The notes: generated by a model not told the origin, from the letters alone. A DNA stretch of 32,297 nt from an uncultured Solirubrobacterales bacterium (GCA_903891285.1 CAITDZ010000088.1:1-32297), one strand, 5' to 3'; positions 5,944-13,472 are shown, counted from the first letter of the stretch. Program-made: numbers and translations.

Positions 5944-7956
5944 TTACGCGGGTTGGCCGGCCTCCGCCTCCTTCGAGGAGCGGGCCACCAGGTCGACGAT
6001 CTCCCTCATGATCCCGTTGATGTCGAAGTCCTTCGGCGTATAGACGCCGGCCACGCCCTTCTCCTGAAGGAATTCAGCGTCCTCAGGGGGAATGATTCCC
6101 CCGGCAACCACTGGGATCTCGACCCCGGCCGCCTCGAGGCGTTCGACGACCTCGGGAACGAGCTCGAGGTGGGAGCCGGAGAGGATCGAGAGTCCGACCA
6201 CGTCGACGTCTTCCTGGACGGCCGACTCGGCGATCTGCTCGGGTGTGAGCCTGATCCCCTGGTAGACGACCTCCATGCCGACGTCGCGCGCCCGCAGGGC
6301 AATCTGCTCGGAGCCGTTCGAGTGGCCGTCGAGTCCCGGTTTGCCGACCAGGATCCGGAGCCTGTGACCTATCTCGTCCGAGACCTCGTCCACCCGGCGC
6401 CTGACCTCCTCGATGTCTTCCCGATCGGCACTCGGGCCGGCCGCACCGACTCCGGTCGGACCGCGGTAGGCACCAAAGACCTCCCTGAGGGTCTCGGCCC
6501 ACTCGCCGGTCGTGGCACCGGCCCGAGCCGCCTCGATCGTCGCCGGCATGATGTTCTCGTCCTCGGAAGCGGCCGCACGTGCGACCTCGGCAAGCGCCTG
6601 ATCGACGGCTGCGTCGTCGCGATCGGCCTTCCATTGCTCGAGGGCTTCGACCCGCTCGCGTTCGACCTCGGGGTCGGGCTTCATGATCCCGCCGTCCGAA
6701 CTCGCGGTGAGCGGTGAGTCCTCGGTCTCGGTGTAGGAGTTGAGCCCGACCACCTTCTGGTCCCCGGCCTCGATCCGTGCCACCCGGTCGCGGTGGGATT
6801 CGACCAGTCGAGCCTTCATGTAAGGCACCGCTGCGACGGCCCCGCCCTTTTCCTCGATCACGGCCATCTCATCCCGGGCGCCCTCGATCAACTCCTCGAC
6901 CAGACCCTCCATGACGACTGACCCCTCGAAGATGTCTGGGTATTCGAGGATGTCGGTCTCGAATGCAAGGATCTGCTGGATACGGAGACTCCACTGCTGG
7001 TCCCAGGGGCGGGGCAGGCCCATCGCCTCGTTCCAGGCCGGCAGCTGGAGGGCTCTCGCCCTGGCATCGCGGGCGAGGATCACGGCAAGGGCTTCGACCA
7101 CGATCCGCTGGACGTTGTTCTCGGGCTGGGCCTCGGTCAGGCCCAGCGAGTTGACCTGGACCCCGTACCGGAACCGGAGCATCTTCGGGTCCTCGACGCC
7201 GTAGCGCTCCCGGCCGATCTCGGTCCAGAGCCGACCCATTGCCTTGAGCTTTGCCACTTCCTCGACGAACCGGATCCCGGCGTTCACGAAGAACGAGATC
7301 CGACCGAAGACCTTGGGAAAGTCCTCTTCCGCCACCTGTCCGCGCTTCTTGACCTCGTCGAGCACGGCGATTGCGTTTGAGAGTGCGTAGGCGATCTCCT
7401 GGACCGGGGTGGCCCCGGCTTCCTGTAGGTGGTAGGAGCAGATGTTGATCGGGTTCCAGGCCGGAACTTCGTTCACCGAGAAGGCGACCATGTCGGCGAT
7501 CAGGCGCATCGACGGCTCGGGCGGGAAGGCGTAGGTGCCTCGGGAGAGGTATTCCTTGATGATGTCGTTCTGGGTGGTGCCGGTCAGCTCCGCACGATCC
7601 ACCCCGGATTCCTCGGCCGCTGCCACGTAGAGCCCCAGCATCCACGCTGCGACCGCGTTGATGGTCATCGAGGTGTTCATCTCGCCGAGTGGGATTCCCT
7701 CCATCAGGGTCTCCATGTCGCCGAGGTGGGCGACCGAGACGCCGACCTTGCCGACCTCTCCGCGTGAGAGCGGGTGGTCGGGGTCGTACCCGGTCTGGGT
7801 CGGAAGGTCGAAGGCGACCGAGAGGCCGGTCTGGCCCTTGGCCAGGTTCGACCTGTAGAGCTCGTTCGAGCGCCGCGCATCGGAGTGCCCGGCATAGGTA
7901 CGCATGACCCAGGGCCGGTCGGGCTGCTCGAGCCTGTGCGTTCCGTCCTCGGCCAT
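5944..7956 (-). CDS. ecm: Ethylmalonyl-CoA mutase, B12-dependent
   Basis: Rearranges (2R)-ethylmalonyl-CoA to (2S)-methylsuccinyl-CoA with adenosylcobalamin, the step that defines the EMC pathway. It is a single 670-aa chain: an acyl-CoA mutase TIM barrel (about 15-510) and a C-terminal cobalamin domain with the DxHxxG motif at D543-H545-G548 (GLDGHSNGSEQ). The substrate-region text RTYAGHSDARRSN, SVAFDLPTQTGYD and HLGDMETL is that of the MeaA/Ecm clade; methylmalonyl-CoA mutases have AFDLATHRGYD-type wording. Fusion of both domains in one chain of about 670 aa also fits Ecm. The ATG has no Shine-Dalgarno but TATCTT lies 6 nt upstream, so a leaderless mRNA is likely. It is divergent from a secreted-protein gene, with a palindrome between them. 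Confidence 0.94.
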   Translation of the reverse strand: MAEDGTHRLEQPDRPWVMRTYAGHSDARRSNELYRSNLAKGQTGLSVAFDLPTQTGYDPDHPLSRGEVGKVGVSVAHLGDMETLMEGIPLGEMNTSMTINAVAAWMLGLYVAAAEESGVDRAELTGTTQNDIIKEYLSRGTYAFPPEPSMRLIADMVAFSVNEVPAWNPINICSYHLQEAGATPVQEIAYALSNAIAVLDEVKKRGQVAEEDFPKVFGRISFFVNAGIRFVEEVAKLKAMGRLWTEIGRERYGVEDPKMLRFRYGVQVNSLGLTEAQPENNVQRIVVEALAVILARDARARALQLPAWNEAMGLPRPWDQQWSLRIQQILAFETDILEYPDIFEGSVVMEGLVEELIEGARDEMAVIEEKGGAVAAVPYMKARLVESHRDRVARIEAGDQKVVGLNSYTETEDSPLTASSDGGIMKPDPEVERERVEALEQWKADRDDAAVDQALAEVARAAASEDENIMPATIEAARAGATTGEWAETLREVFGAYRGPTGVGAAGPSADREDIEEVRRRVDEVSDEIGHRLRILVGKPGLDGHSNGSEQIALRARDVGMEVVYQGIRLTPEQIAESAVQEDVDVVGLSILSGSHLELVPEVVERLEAAGVEIPVVAGGIIPPEDAEFLQEKGVAGVYTPKDFDINGIMREIVDLVARSSKEAEAGQPA

Positions 7957-7962
7957 GCCGGA

Positions 7963-7968
7963 AAGATA
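7963..7968 (-). promoter_or_regulatory. Candidate leaderless -10 element for ecm
   Basis: TATCTT on the minus strand, 6 nt before the ATG at 7956. The expected transcription start coincides with the start codon. No convincing -35 is seen (AGCGAC at 7986-7991), as would be expected for an activator-dependent promoter. Confidence 0.45.
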
Positions 7969-7998
7969 CCCGTAGCCGGCTTTCGGTCGCTTCGGCAG

Positions 7999-8014
7999 TT
8001 TCCTTTACAGGAAA
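7999..8014. promoter_or_regulatory. Perfect palindrome upstream of ecm, candidate operator
   Basis: TTTCCT TTAC AGGAAA: 6-bp arms with a 4-bp centre in the 103-bp divergent region between ecm and the secreted-protein gene. Its centre is about 50 bp upstream of the predicted ecm start site, a typical activator position. AT-rich arms stand out from the GC-rich surroundings. The protein that binds it is unknown. Confidence 0.45.
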
Positions 8015-8059
8015 GGTCCCGACGCACCGTTCGGGCCTTCGCTGTGTTTAGGTAGCGAA

Positions 8060-8830
8060 GTGACCATGAACCATCCAACGCGTCTCGCCGCTCCAGGCAG
8101 CTCCCACGGCCATTTGGCCGGGCGCATCCCACTGATGGTGGCCCTGATCATCGGCCTGCTGACCGCAGCCCTCGGGCCCGCCGTGGCTCGGAGCGAGGCC
8201 GCGGCCACGCTCTCGATCTACAAGAACGCTCTCGACACCTCGGCAAAGCGCTCCCAGATCTTCCGTTACGGCTCCGAGGGCCAATGCAAGCGGGGCAAGG
8301 CGAGCAAGGCGTTCAGGTTCTCCCTCGGCAAGCAGACCCGTGAGTGTTTCTTCCGGCTCCCGGCCGTCGGACGGTCGGTCGAAGTCTCCGCGGTCGGGGT
8401 CCTGTTCGACTCGACCCCGGAGAAGGTGATCGGCAGGACCTACCTGGCGGTCTCGACCCGACAGACCGGCAATGGTTCCCGGTACCAGCTCGCAGTCTTT
8501 CCTTCGCAACGGAAGTGGGAGCTGAGGAAGGTCGAGCCGAACGGTGCGATCGAGTACCTGGCAACGGGAAAGAACCAGAAGGAGATCAAGGGTCCCGGTA
8601 AGTCGAACCGGATCCTCCTTCGGTCGTTCAATGGGGTCAAGGGCCAGCCATCGACAACGGCACGGCTGGTCGCCCGCATCAACGGCAAGCGGGTGGTCGT
8701 CTTCAACGATGCCCGTGGCCTTCAGCTGACCGGTCGGATCACCTCTTTCTCGATCGGCTCACCGCTCTTCGCCACCGGCGCTGCCGGGAGCTTCCGCGAG
8801 GTAGACGTCCGTATCCCGGATCCCTTCTAG
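8060..8830 (+). CDS. Secreted protein of unknown function, lectin/glucanase-like beta fold suspected
   Basis: A protein of 254-256 aa with an N-terminal signal sequence: hydrophobic core PLMVALIIGLLTAALGPAVA, then a probable cleavage near ARSEAAA. The mature part is Lys/Arg-rich and strand-rich. Segments such as YQLAVFPSQRKWELRKVEPNG, NRILLRS, LVARINGKRVVVFND and SFREVDVRI follow the layout of concanavalin-like jelly-roll domains (LamG or DUF1080-type), but no catalytic residues can be named. Two Cys (CKRGKAS, RECFFR) may form a disulfide. The start is GTG 8060 or ATG 8066; AGG about 7 nt before the GTG slightly favours the former. It is divergent from ecm and convergent with the ABM-like gene. 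Confidence 0.65.
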   Translation: MTMNHPTRLAAPGSSHGHLAGRIPLMVALIIGLLTAALGPAVARSEAAATLSIYKNALDTSAKRSQIFRYGSEGQCKRGKASKAFRFSLGKQTRECFFRLPAVGRSVEVSAVGVLFDSTPEKVIGRTYLAVSTRQTGNGSRYQLAVFPSQRKWELRKVEPNGAIEYLATGKNQKEIKGPGKSNRILLRSFNGVKGQPSTTARLVARINGKRVVVFNDARGLQLTGRITSFSIGSPLFATGAAGSFREVDVRIPDPF

Positions 8831-8848
8831 GGAGCGACGGGGATAGGT

Positions 8849-9169
8849 TCAGGCCGAGTCGGCGGCCCGCCGGGCGAAACTGCCGGCGACCGGCGTGTTC
8901 CACGACGGCAGGAGCGGCTTGTCGTAGAAAGTGATGATCTCGGTCCGGATCGCGGAGACCTCGTCCGAGAACCAGTAGTCCTGGAAGTCCTCTTTCCGTT
9001 TCCAGACGGAGACCTGGCGGAACAGGAGCGGATCGTCGATCGACCGGTAGATCCACCAGTCGAGAACCCCGTACTCACCGGCCAGCTCGGCTGCCGGAAA
9101 CCAGAGGTCGATCCATTCCTGGGCCCGGAACGGGGTCAGGTGCCAGTTGAGCTCGCAGATCTGATTCAT
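8849..9169 (-). CDS. Small ABM-like (dimeric alpha/beta barrel) protein next to ccr
   Basis: A 106-aa protein 19 bp downstream of ccr on the same strand, so probably co-transcribed with it. The pattern resembles the antibiotic-biosynthesis-monooxygenase/dimeric alpha-beta barrel fold: a first strand (ICELNWHLTPF), a helix (AQEWIDLWFPAAELAGEYG), aromatic strands (DWWIYRSI, LLFRQVSVWKRKEDFQDYWFSDEV), then a helix with IRTEIITFYDKP. It is very rich in Trp, Tyr and Phe. There is no signal peptide or cofactor motif. Such folds act as small oxygenases, decarboxylases or binding proteins. A link to Ccr is suggested only by position. Confidence 0.6.
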   Translation of the reverse strand: MNQICELNWHLTPFRAQEWIDLWFPAAELAGEYGVLDWWIYRSIDDPLLFRQVSVWKRKEDFQDYWFSDEVSAIRTEIITFYDKPLLPSWNTPVAGSFARRAADSA

Positions 9170-9188
9170 CGTGTCGCCGGCTCCCCGT

Positions 9189-10445
9189 TCAGGCCCCTAC
9201 CTCGGCCGTGATCGCACCTGGACCATCCTCTTCCTGGCCCGATGTTTGGTCCTCGGCGCCGACCATGATCGCGATCTTCCCGAGGTGGCGGTTCTCGTGG
9301 AGCATCTGGTGGGCCTCCGGGACTCCGTCGAAGCCCATCGTCTGCCAGAGCACCGGACGGATCTTGCCCTCGGCCATCAGCTGGTTCGCCTTCATGCACT
9401 CGTAGGCGTTTGCGAAGTGCGAGCCGATGATCTCCTTCTGTTTCATCCAGAGGTACCGGACGTCGAAGTCGAGCTCGTATCCCGAGGTCGCCCCACAGAT
9501 GATCACCTTGCCGAACGGCTTGACGGTGAAGACCGAGGTGGGGAAGGTGGCCTTGCCCACGTGCTCGAAGACGATGTCGGGCGGATCGCCGAGGATTTCC
9601 TTGACCCGCTTGGCGAAGGCCCTGGTGACACCGAAGCGCTCCTTTTCTTCTTCGGGGGTCTCGTCGCCACGCCTCATCATCCCGGCGTACTCGTTTCGGT
9701 CGATGTAGTCGACTGCGCCGAGCTGCTTGACCAGTTCGCCTTTCTCCGGGGAGGAGACGATCCCGACCGCGTTCGCACCGGTGGCCTTGCAGAGCTGGAC
9801 GGCGAAGACCCCCAGGCCTCCGGCCGCACCCCATATGAGAACGTTGTCTCCCGCCTGGATGTTGCCCCTGGTCATCAGCATCCGGTAGGCGGTGAAGTAG
9901 GTGAGCCCGTAGGAAGATGCATCCACCCAAGAGAGGTTCTTCGGCTTCGGCAGGAGTTGCTGGGCCTGGACCTTGGTGAACTGGGCGAAGGAACCCCAGG
10001 TCGTCTCGTAACCCCAGATCCTCTGACTCGGTGCAGCCATCGGGTCGAGGCCATGTACCTCGACATCCTCGTAAGACGCCTGGTTGCAGTGGATCACGAC
10101 CTCGTCACCGGGCTTCCACCTGGTGACCCCGTCACCGACCTTCCAGACGATCCCCGATGCATCTGAGCCCCCGATGTGGTGGCCGAACTCCGGGTGATCC
10201 CCGTAGCCGAAGACCGAGACCGGTTGTCCGAGGGCAGCCCAGACGTTGTTGAAGTTGACCCCCGCGGCCATCACCCGAACTATCACTTCGAAGGCGCCCG
10301 GTTCGGGCGTCTCGATCTCCTCGAGCTGGAAGGCCTCGTTCGGCTCTCCCTCCGTCTCGGGCCGGATCACCCAGGCAGCCATCCTTTCCGGCAGGTCACC
10401 TATTTCGGCGTCCACGGTGCTCACTTCCTGAAGGTCAATCGCCAC
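9189..10445 (-). CDS. ccr: Crotonyl-CoA carboxylase/reductase
   Basis: Reductively carboxylates crotonyl-CoA with NADPH and CO2 to (2S)-ethylmalonyl-CoA, the CO2-fixing key step of the EMC pathway. It is a 418-aa medium-chain dehydrogenase/reductase. The NADPH loop is GAAGGLGVFAVQ (207-218). Residues that correspond to the CO2-binding set described for Kitasatospora Ccr (Asn, Phe, Glu, His) are Asn67 (GVNFNNVW), Tyr146-Glu147 (IWGYETTWGSF) and His343 (IGSHFANAYECMKAN). The aromatic position is Tyr, not Phe. The start is GTG with GAGAGGAG 4 nt upstream. It is followed closely by the ABM-like gene and preceded by a hairpin that separates it from the lipoprotein gene. Confidence 0.94.
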   Translation of the reverse strand: MAIDLQEVSTVDAEIGDLPERMAAWVIRPETEGEPNEAFQLEEIETPEPGAFEVIVRVMAAGVNFNNVWAALGQPVSVFGYGDHPEFGHHIGGSDASGIVWKVGDGVTRWKPGDEVVIHCNQASYEDVEVHGLDPMAAPSQRIWGYETTWGSFAQFTKVQAQQLLPKPKNLSWVDASSYGLTYFTAYRMLMTRGNIQAGDNVLIWGAAGGLGVFAVQLCKATGANAVGIVSSPEKGELVKQLGAVDYIDRNEYAGMMRRGDETPEEEKERFGVTRAFAKRVKEILGDPPDIVFEHVGKATFPTSVFTVKPFGKVIICGATSGYELDFDVRYLWMKQKEIIGSHFANAYECMKANQLMAEGKIRPVLWQTMGFDGVPEAHQMLHENRHLGKIAIMVGAEDQTSGQEEDGPGAITAEVGA

Positions 10446-10485
10446 GCTGCTCCTCTCGGTCTTCGATCGATTCGGGCCGTCCGAA

Positions 10486-10491
10486 CCTTAC
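10486..10491 (-). promoter_or_regulatory. Candidate -10 element for ccr
   Basis: TAAGGT on the minus strand fits the TANNNT pattern. It would give a leader of about 34 nt that carries GAGAGGAG before the GTG start. Confidence 0.35.
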
Positions 10492-10508
10492 CTGCGCAGA
10501 TCGGCTCG

Positions 10509-10532
10509 GGGAGGCCTGGCCCTGGGCCTCCC
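10509..10532 (-). terminator. GC-rich hairpin after the lipoprotein gene
   Basis: GGGAGGCC, an 8-nt loop, then GGCCTCCC: a perfect 8-bp stem that begins directly after the stop codon of the lipoprotein gene. It lacks a T tract, as is common in high-GC actinobacteria. It would separate that transcript from the ccr transcript on the same strand. Confidence 0.5.
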
Positions 10533-11057
10533 TCAGGGCGTGAGGACGGAAGTGCCGGACGAGACCCGGCTCGGTCCGACCGAAAGCAGGGCTGACTGCT
10601 CGGCCGCCGGAGAGGCGAGGCGGTAGATGCCGGTCGGAAGGGCCAGCTGGAAGGAAGTCGTACCGGTCCCGGGTATCCGGCTCAACTTCTCGACCGGACC
10701 CTCGATCACGAGTGCAACCGGCCGACCGACCTGGTTGGCCACCCTGAAGTCGACCGTCGCCTCGCGCACCTGTGGGGCCTGGCCGATCTGGGCGTTCTCG
10801 TTCTGGTTGAGGTTGATCGGTCGCTGGCCCGGGATACCGATCCGCTCGGGCGTGACCAGTACGGCGCCTTCCGACAGGTAGACGCTGACCGTTGTCGGGA
10901 CCGGAGGCCGGGGAAGGTTCTCCCGGGTCTCGGCTGCGCAGCCGAGAGTGGTCAGGGCGAGCCCGGCAGCTGCGATGCAGCCAGCCAGCCCCCACCTGCG
11001 TCCAGAGGCAGGGAATGCCTTGAACCGTCCTCCCAGGCGAATCGACCGGACCACCAC
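10533..11057 (-). CDS. Predicted lipoprotein of unknown function
   Basis: Start chosen as GTG 11057 (174 aa), because TAGATT lies 7 nt upstream and the tracked start at 11099 would overlap the acyltransferase gene. The N-terminus is basic (VVRSIRLGGRFKAF), followed by a hydrophobic segment and the lipobox LTTLGC, so the protein should be lipid-anchored outside the membrane. After the Cys comes a short Pro-rich linker (RPPVPTT) and a beta-rich domain of about 110 residues: TVSVYLSEGAVLVTPERI, then INLNQNENAQIG, then DFRVANQVGRPVALVIEGP, and a C-terminal FQLALPTGIYRLAS strand pair. This looks like a small beta-sandwich, perhaps cupredoxin- or Ig-like, with no copper ligands I can identify. Function unknown. 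Confidence 0.65.
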   Translation of the reverse strand: MVVRSIRLGGRFKAFPASGRRWGLAGCIAAAGLALTTLGCAAETRENLPRPPVPTTVSVYLSEGAVLVTPERIGIPGQRPINLNQNENAQIGQAPQVREATVDFRVANQVGRPVALVIEGPVEKLSRIPGTGTTSFQLALPTGIYRLASPAAEQSALLSVGPSRVSSGTSVLTP

Positions 11058-11064
11058 CCGGGTG

Positions 11065-11070
11065 AATCTA
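11065..11070 (-). promoter_or_regulatory. Candidate leaderless -10 element for the lipoprotein gene
   Basis: TAGATT on the minus strand, 7 nt before GTG 11057, with no Shine-Dalgarno. It lies in the short region after the acyltransferase stop and supports the shortened start. Confidence 0.4.
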
Positions 11071-11086
11071 CCCGACCCCCGACCGG

Positions 11087-11968
11087 TCAACCGGTCCACA
11101 CCGAACGCCTTGCTCCGACTTCGAGGTCGAGCCGGGTCTGGATCCGGAAACGGACTTCCTCGGCCAGGTCCTGCACCGCGGCCGGATCACTCCCGAGTCC
11201 GGCAGGAAAGTCCTCCGGTCGAATCGGCTCCATGAAACAGATCTTGAACTTGGCCGGCAGGTACATGAGGGCTGCGGCCAGCCCGAAGTGGGGGAAGGTC
11301 GGGGTCAGGGGGAAATAGATCAGGCCGGTCAGTTTCTCCAGGGCACGGAAGTGGGCAAAGATCGGCATCGACTCCTCGGCACCGATCACCGCGACGGGCA
11401 CGATCGGAACATCGGCCCGGGCGGCCGTCCTTACGAAGCCTCCACGGCCGAAGCGACGCAGTCGGTACTTCTGCCAGGCGAGCTTCCTGCTCCCTTTCTG
11501 TCCCTCGGGGAAGACGATCGCCAGACGCCCCTCGTCGTGCAGGAGTCGCTGGGCGTTCTCCGGGTGGGCGGGGACGAGTCCCATGCGGGCTGCCAGCATC
11601 GAGACGCCCGGGTACCCCTTGAACCAGTGCTCGACCAGCATGTAGAGGGCCCTCGGGTTCGGATGTTCGTTCCGGATCGCCTGCATGACCATCGGGGCGT
11701 CCGGAGGGAGCGCTCCGGAATGGTTGGACACCAGCAGGGCGCCCCCCTCCGAGGGCACGTTCTCGATGCCTTCGACTTCGACCCTGAACCAGTGCTTGTA
11801 ATAAAAGTCGAGAAGCGGTTCGACCCGGGATACGAAAGCTTCGGAACGGCCCCAGTCGTCGAAGTCGCGTCCCTCCTCGACCGCGGGAAGGAGGTCCCGG
11901 ATCGCCTCGATCGCATCCTCGTCGGGGAGTCGTTCCGGCGAGGCCCTCTCCGGCCCATCGGGGCCCAC
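11087..11968 (-). CDS. 1-acyl-glycerol-phosphate-type acyltransferase (PlsC-like)
   Basis: Membrane-associated acyltransferase likely acting in phospholipid or glycolipid synthesis. The tracked 605-aa frame is mostly a shadow of the ygfZ gene; only its C-terminal part is real. The best in-frame start is GTG 11968 (293 aa). A CTG near 12110 that would overlap the ygfZ stop cannot be excluded. Motifs seen are VSNHSGALPPD (His83 and Asp90, the NHSG-type acyltransferase block I with longer spacing), the substrate Arg/Gly region near EHWFKGYPGVSMLAARMG, and FPEGQKGS (153-160, block III). The C-terminal half has VPIVPVAVIGAEESMP and LPAKFKICFMEPI, usual for this family. It lies downstream of ygfZ on the same strand, probably in one transcript. 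Confidence 0.8.
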   Translation of the reverse strand: MGPDGPERASPERLPDEDAIEAIRDLLPAVEEGRDFDDWGRSEAFVSRVEPLLDFYYKHWFRVEVEGIENVPSEGGALLVSNHSGALPPDAPMVMQAIRNEHPNPRALYMLVEHWFKGYPGVSMLAARMGLVPAHPENAQRLLHDEGRLAIVFPEGQKGSRKLAWQKYRLRRFGRGGFVRTAARADVPIVPVAVIGAEESMPIFAHFRALEKLTGLIYFPLTPTFPHFGLAAALMYLPAKFKICFMEPIRPEDFPAGLGSDPAAVQDLAEEVRFRIQTRLDLEVGARRSVWTG

Positions 11969-12096
11969 GACCGGAGGATCATCGGTGCGGGTGGGCGCAC
12001 CAGGCCCCCCGAACAGCTGACTCGACTCACCGAAGGCGCCCCCGCCCAGACCCCGGCTGACTCGATCGCGAGGCTCCTCACCTGTCCCTTCGTCGC

Positions 12097-13065
12097 TCAG
12101 GGCAAGTCCTCGCCGGCAGCCGGAAAGGGGAGGTCGACCACCTCGGTCCGGACCGGGCCTCCATCGGTGGAGGCTTCGATCAGGTCGCCGGGGGATGCCT
12201 CCTTCCTCACCACGGCCAGGCCGATCCAGCCCTCGGCGGGTGAGAGGACGACAGAGGCGACCTTCCCGAGTTCCCGCTCGCCGTCGGTCAGCTCCGTACC
12301 GGGCAGCACCTCCCCGGCGAACCTGAGACCCCTGAGGAACCGGTTCGGCTTCCCCTTGTAGTGGAGCCGTGCAACCGGCTCCTGGCCGATGTAGCAGCCC
12401 TTGTCGAAGGAGACCGCCCGCTCGACGATTCCGGCTTCGGCCGGCATCGTCTGGGTACCCATCTCCCTGCCGAGGCGTGGCCTGCCAGCCTCGACCCGGA
12501 GGATTTCCGCCGCCTCCGGGCTGACCCTCTGGACCCCGAGCCGCTCGAGTTCGCTCACGACCTTCGCGAGGCCGCCCTCCGGGACCATCAGGTCGACTCC
12601 CCGGTCGGTAGCGATCGCCAGGCACTCGTGCCCGCCCAGCTCCATCGTCCCGGTTGCACCCTCGCGACCCCGCGGGGCATTTGTCAGGGTCACGGTCGCA
12701 GGCCCGAGGAGTGCGAGCGCCTCCCGTTCGATGGGGTCGACCTCGACATCCCGTCCGATCCGGTACCCGTCGAGGTGGGAGGCCAGTCGATCGGCGGCCG
12801 AGGGCTCGCAATCGATGAGGAACCGGTCGGCCTCGATCCGGGTGACCCGCATGTCCGCCTGGATCCGACCCTTGCGATCGAGCAGGGCGGCATAGACCGA
12901 GCACCCCACCTCGAGAGCTTCGACTTCATTGGTCACCTGGCTCTGGAGGTATTCGGCCGCGTCCGGGCCCCTCACCTCGATCCAGGAACGGTCGAGGGTT
13001 ACCTGTCCGATCTCTTCCCGCACCTGGCGGTACTCGGCATCGATCTCCGGGGCCGCAGACTCCAT
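12097..13065 (-). CDS. ygfZ: YgfZ/GcvT-like folate-binding protein
   Basis: Folate-dependent protein of the COG0354/YgfZ family, which in other bacteria helps assemble or repair certain Fe-S enzymes. The signature KGCYIGQE (222-229) is intact, with the conserved Cys224, followed by PVARLHYKGKPNR. The N-terminal part has the GcvT-like strand order with AAEYLQSQVTNEVEAL and AALLDRKGRIQADMRV, typical for YgfZ. I chose ATG 13065 (322 aa) because TAGAAT lies 8 nt upstream; the tracked GTG at 13107 would reach to the start of the divergent gene. Fe-S enzymes in this window that could be clients include the two radical-SAM halves of FO synthase (inference). Confidence 0.88.
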   Translation of the reverse strand: MESAAPEIDAEYRQVREEIGQVTLDRSWIEVRGPDAAEYLQSQVTNEVEALEVGCSVYAALLDRKGRIQADMRVTRIEADRFLIDCEPSAADRLASHLDGYRIGRDVEVDPIEREALALLGPATVTLTNAPRGREGATGTMELGGHECLAIATDRGVDLMVPEGGLAKVVSELERLGVQRVSPEAAEILRVEAGRPRLGREMGTQTMPAEAGIVERAVSFDKGCYIGQEPVARLHYKGKPNRFLRGLRFAGEVLPGTELTDGERELGKVASVVLSPAEGWIGLAVVRKEASPGDLIEASTDGGPVRTEVVDLPFPAAGEDLP

Positions 13066-13073
13066 CGATCCCG

Positions 13074-13079
13074 ATTCTA
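13074..13079 (-). promoter_or_regulatory. Candidate leaderless -10 element for ygfZ
   Basis: TAGAAT on the minus strand, 8 nt before the ATG at 13065. No Shine-Dalgarno is present. Confidence 0.45.
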
Positions 13080-13097
13080 GGGTGGGGCCGGTAGCGC

Positions 13098-13103
13098 TAC
13101 GCT
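13098..13103 (+). promoter_or_regulatory. Candidate leaderless -10 element for the gene at 13110
   Basis: TACGCT lies 6 nt before the ATG at 13110, within a 44-bp divergent region shared with ygfZ. The palindrome GTAGCGCTAC overlaps it. No Shine-Dalgarno is present. Confidence 0.4.
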
Positions 13104-13109
13104 TCACCG

Positions 13110-13472
13110 ATGGCGCTTGCTGCGGATTTCAGGGAGATCGTCGAGTCGCTGCCGGCCGACTGGACCGACCTCGAGGTCGACTTCCGACTCGACGACGAGA
13201 GCCGGTACATCGATGCCTCGGTCGAGATGACCCTGATCAATGCAAAGCCCTATTCCGAGGCCGACTGGCACTGGAGGGTTGCGGTCGCGAACGGGTTCGG
13301 CCACGCGGCCGCTCCCGAGACCGTACTTGGCCTCTTCGAGCGGATGGACGCTGCCGGATACACAGGCCAGCTTCGGTTGGTCGAGGTGCGGGAGGGGCGT
13401 GTCGAGGTCGTCCAGATGTGGGGCAGGCCCGAGAGCGTCCGCGAGGAGTTCCGGGTCCGGCGGTCCCAGTAG
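13110..13472 (+). CDS. Small soluble protein of unknown function
   Basis: A 120-aa acidic protein that I do not recognise. Predicted structure: helix (ADFREIVESLPADW), two strands (DLEVDFRLDDE, RYIDASVEMTLINAKPY), a helix near FGHAAAPETVLGLFERMDAAGYTG, then strands QLRLVEVREG and VEVVQMWG. This gives an alpha/beta sandwich of about 110 residues without Cys or obvious catalytic residues. The next gene starts 8 bp after its stop, so the two are probably co-transcribed. It is divergent from ygfZ, with both promoters packed into 44 bp. Confidence 0.65.
   Translation: MALAADFREIVESLPADWTDLEVDFRLDDESRYIDASVEMTLINAKPYSEADWHWRVAVANGFGHAAAPETVLGLFERMDAAGYTGQLRLVEVREGRVEVVQMWGRPESVREEFRVRRSQ

Noticed and set aside
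11087-12904. A single 605-aa fusion protein ending in an acyltransferase
   Set aside because: The first half reads as the +1 shadow of ygfZ (Gly/Arg/Asp-rich, no motif); ygfZ in the other frame has the intact KGCYIGQE signature.
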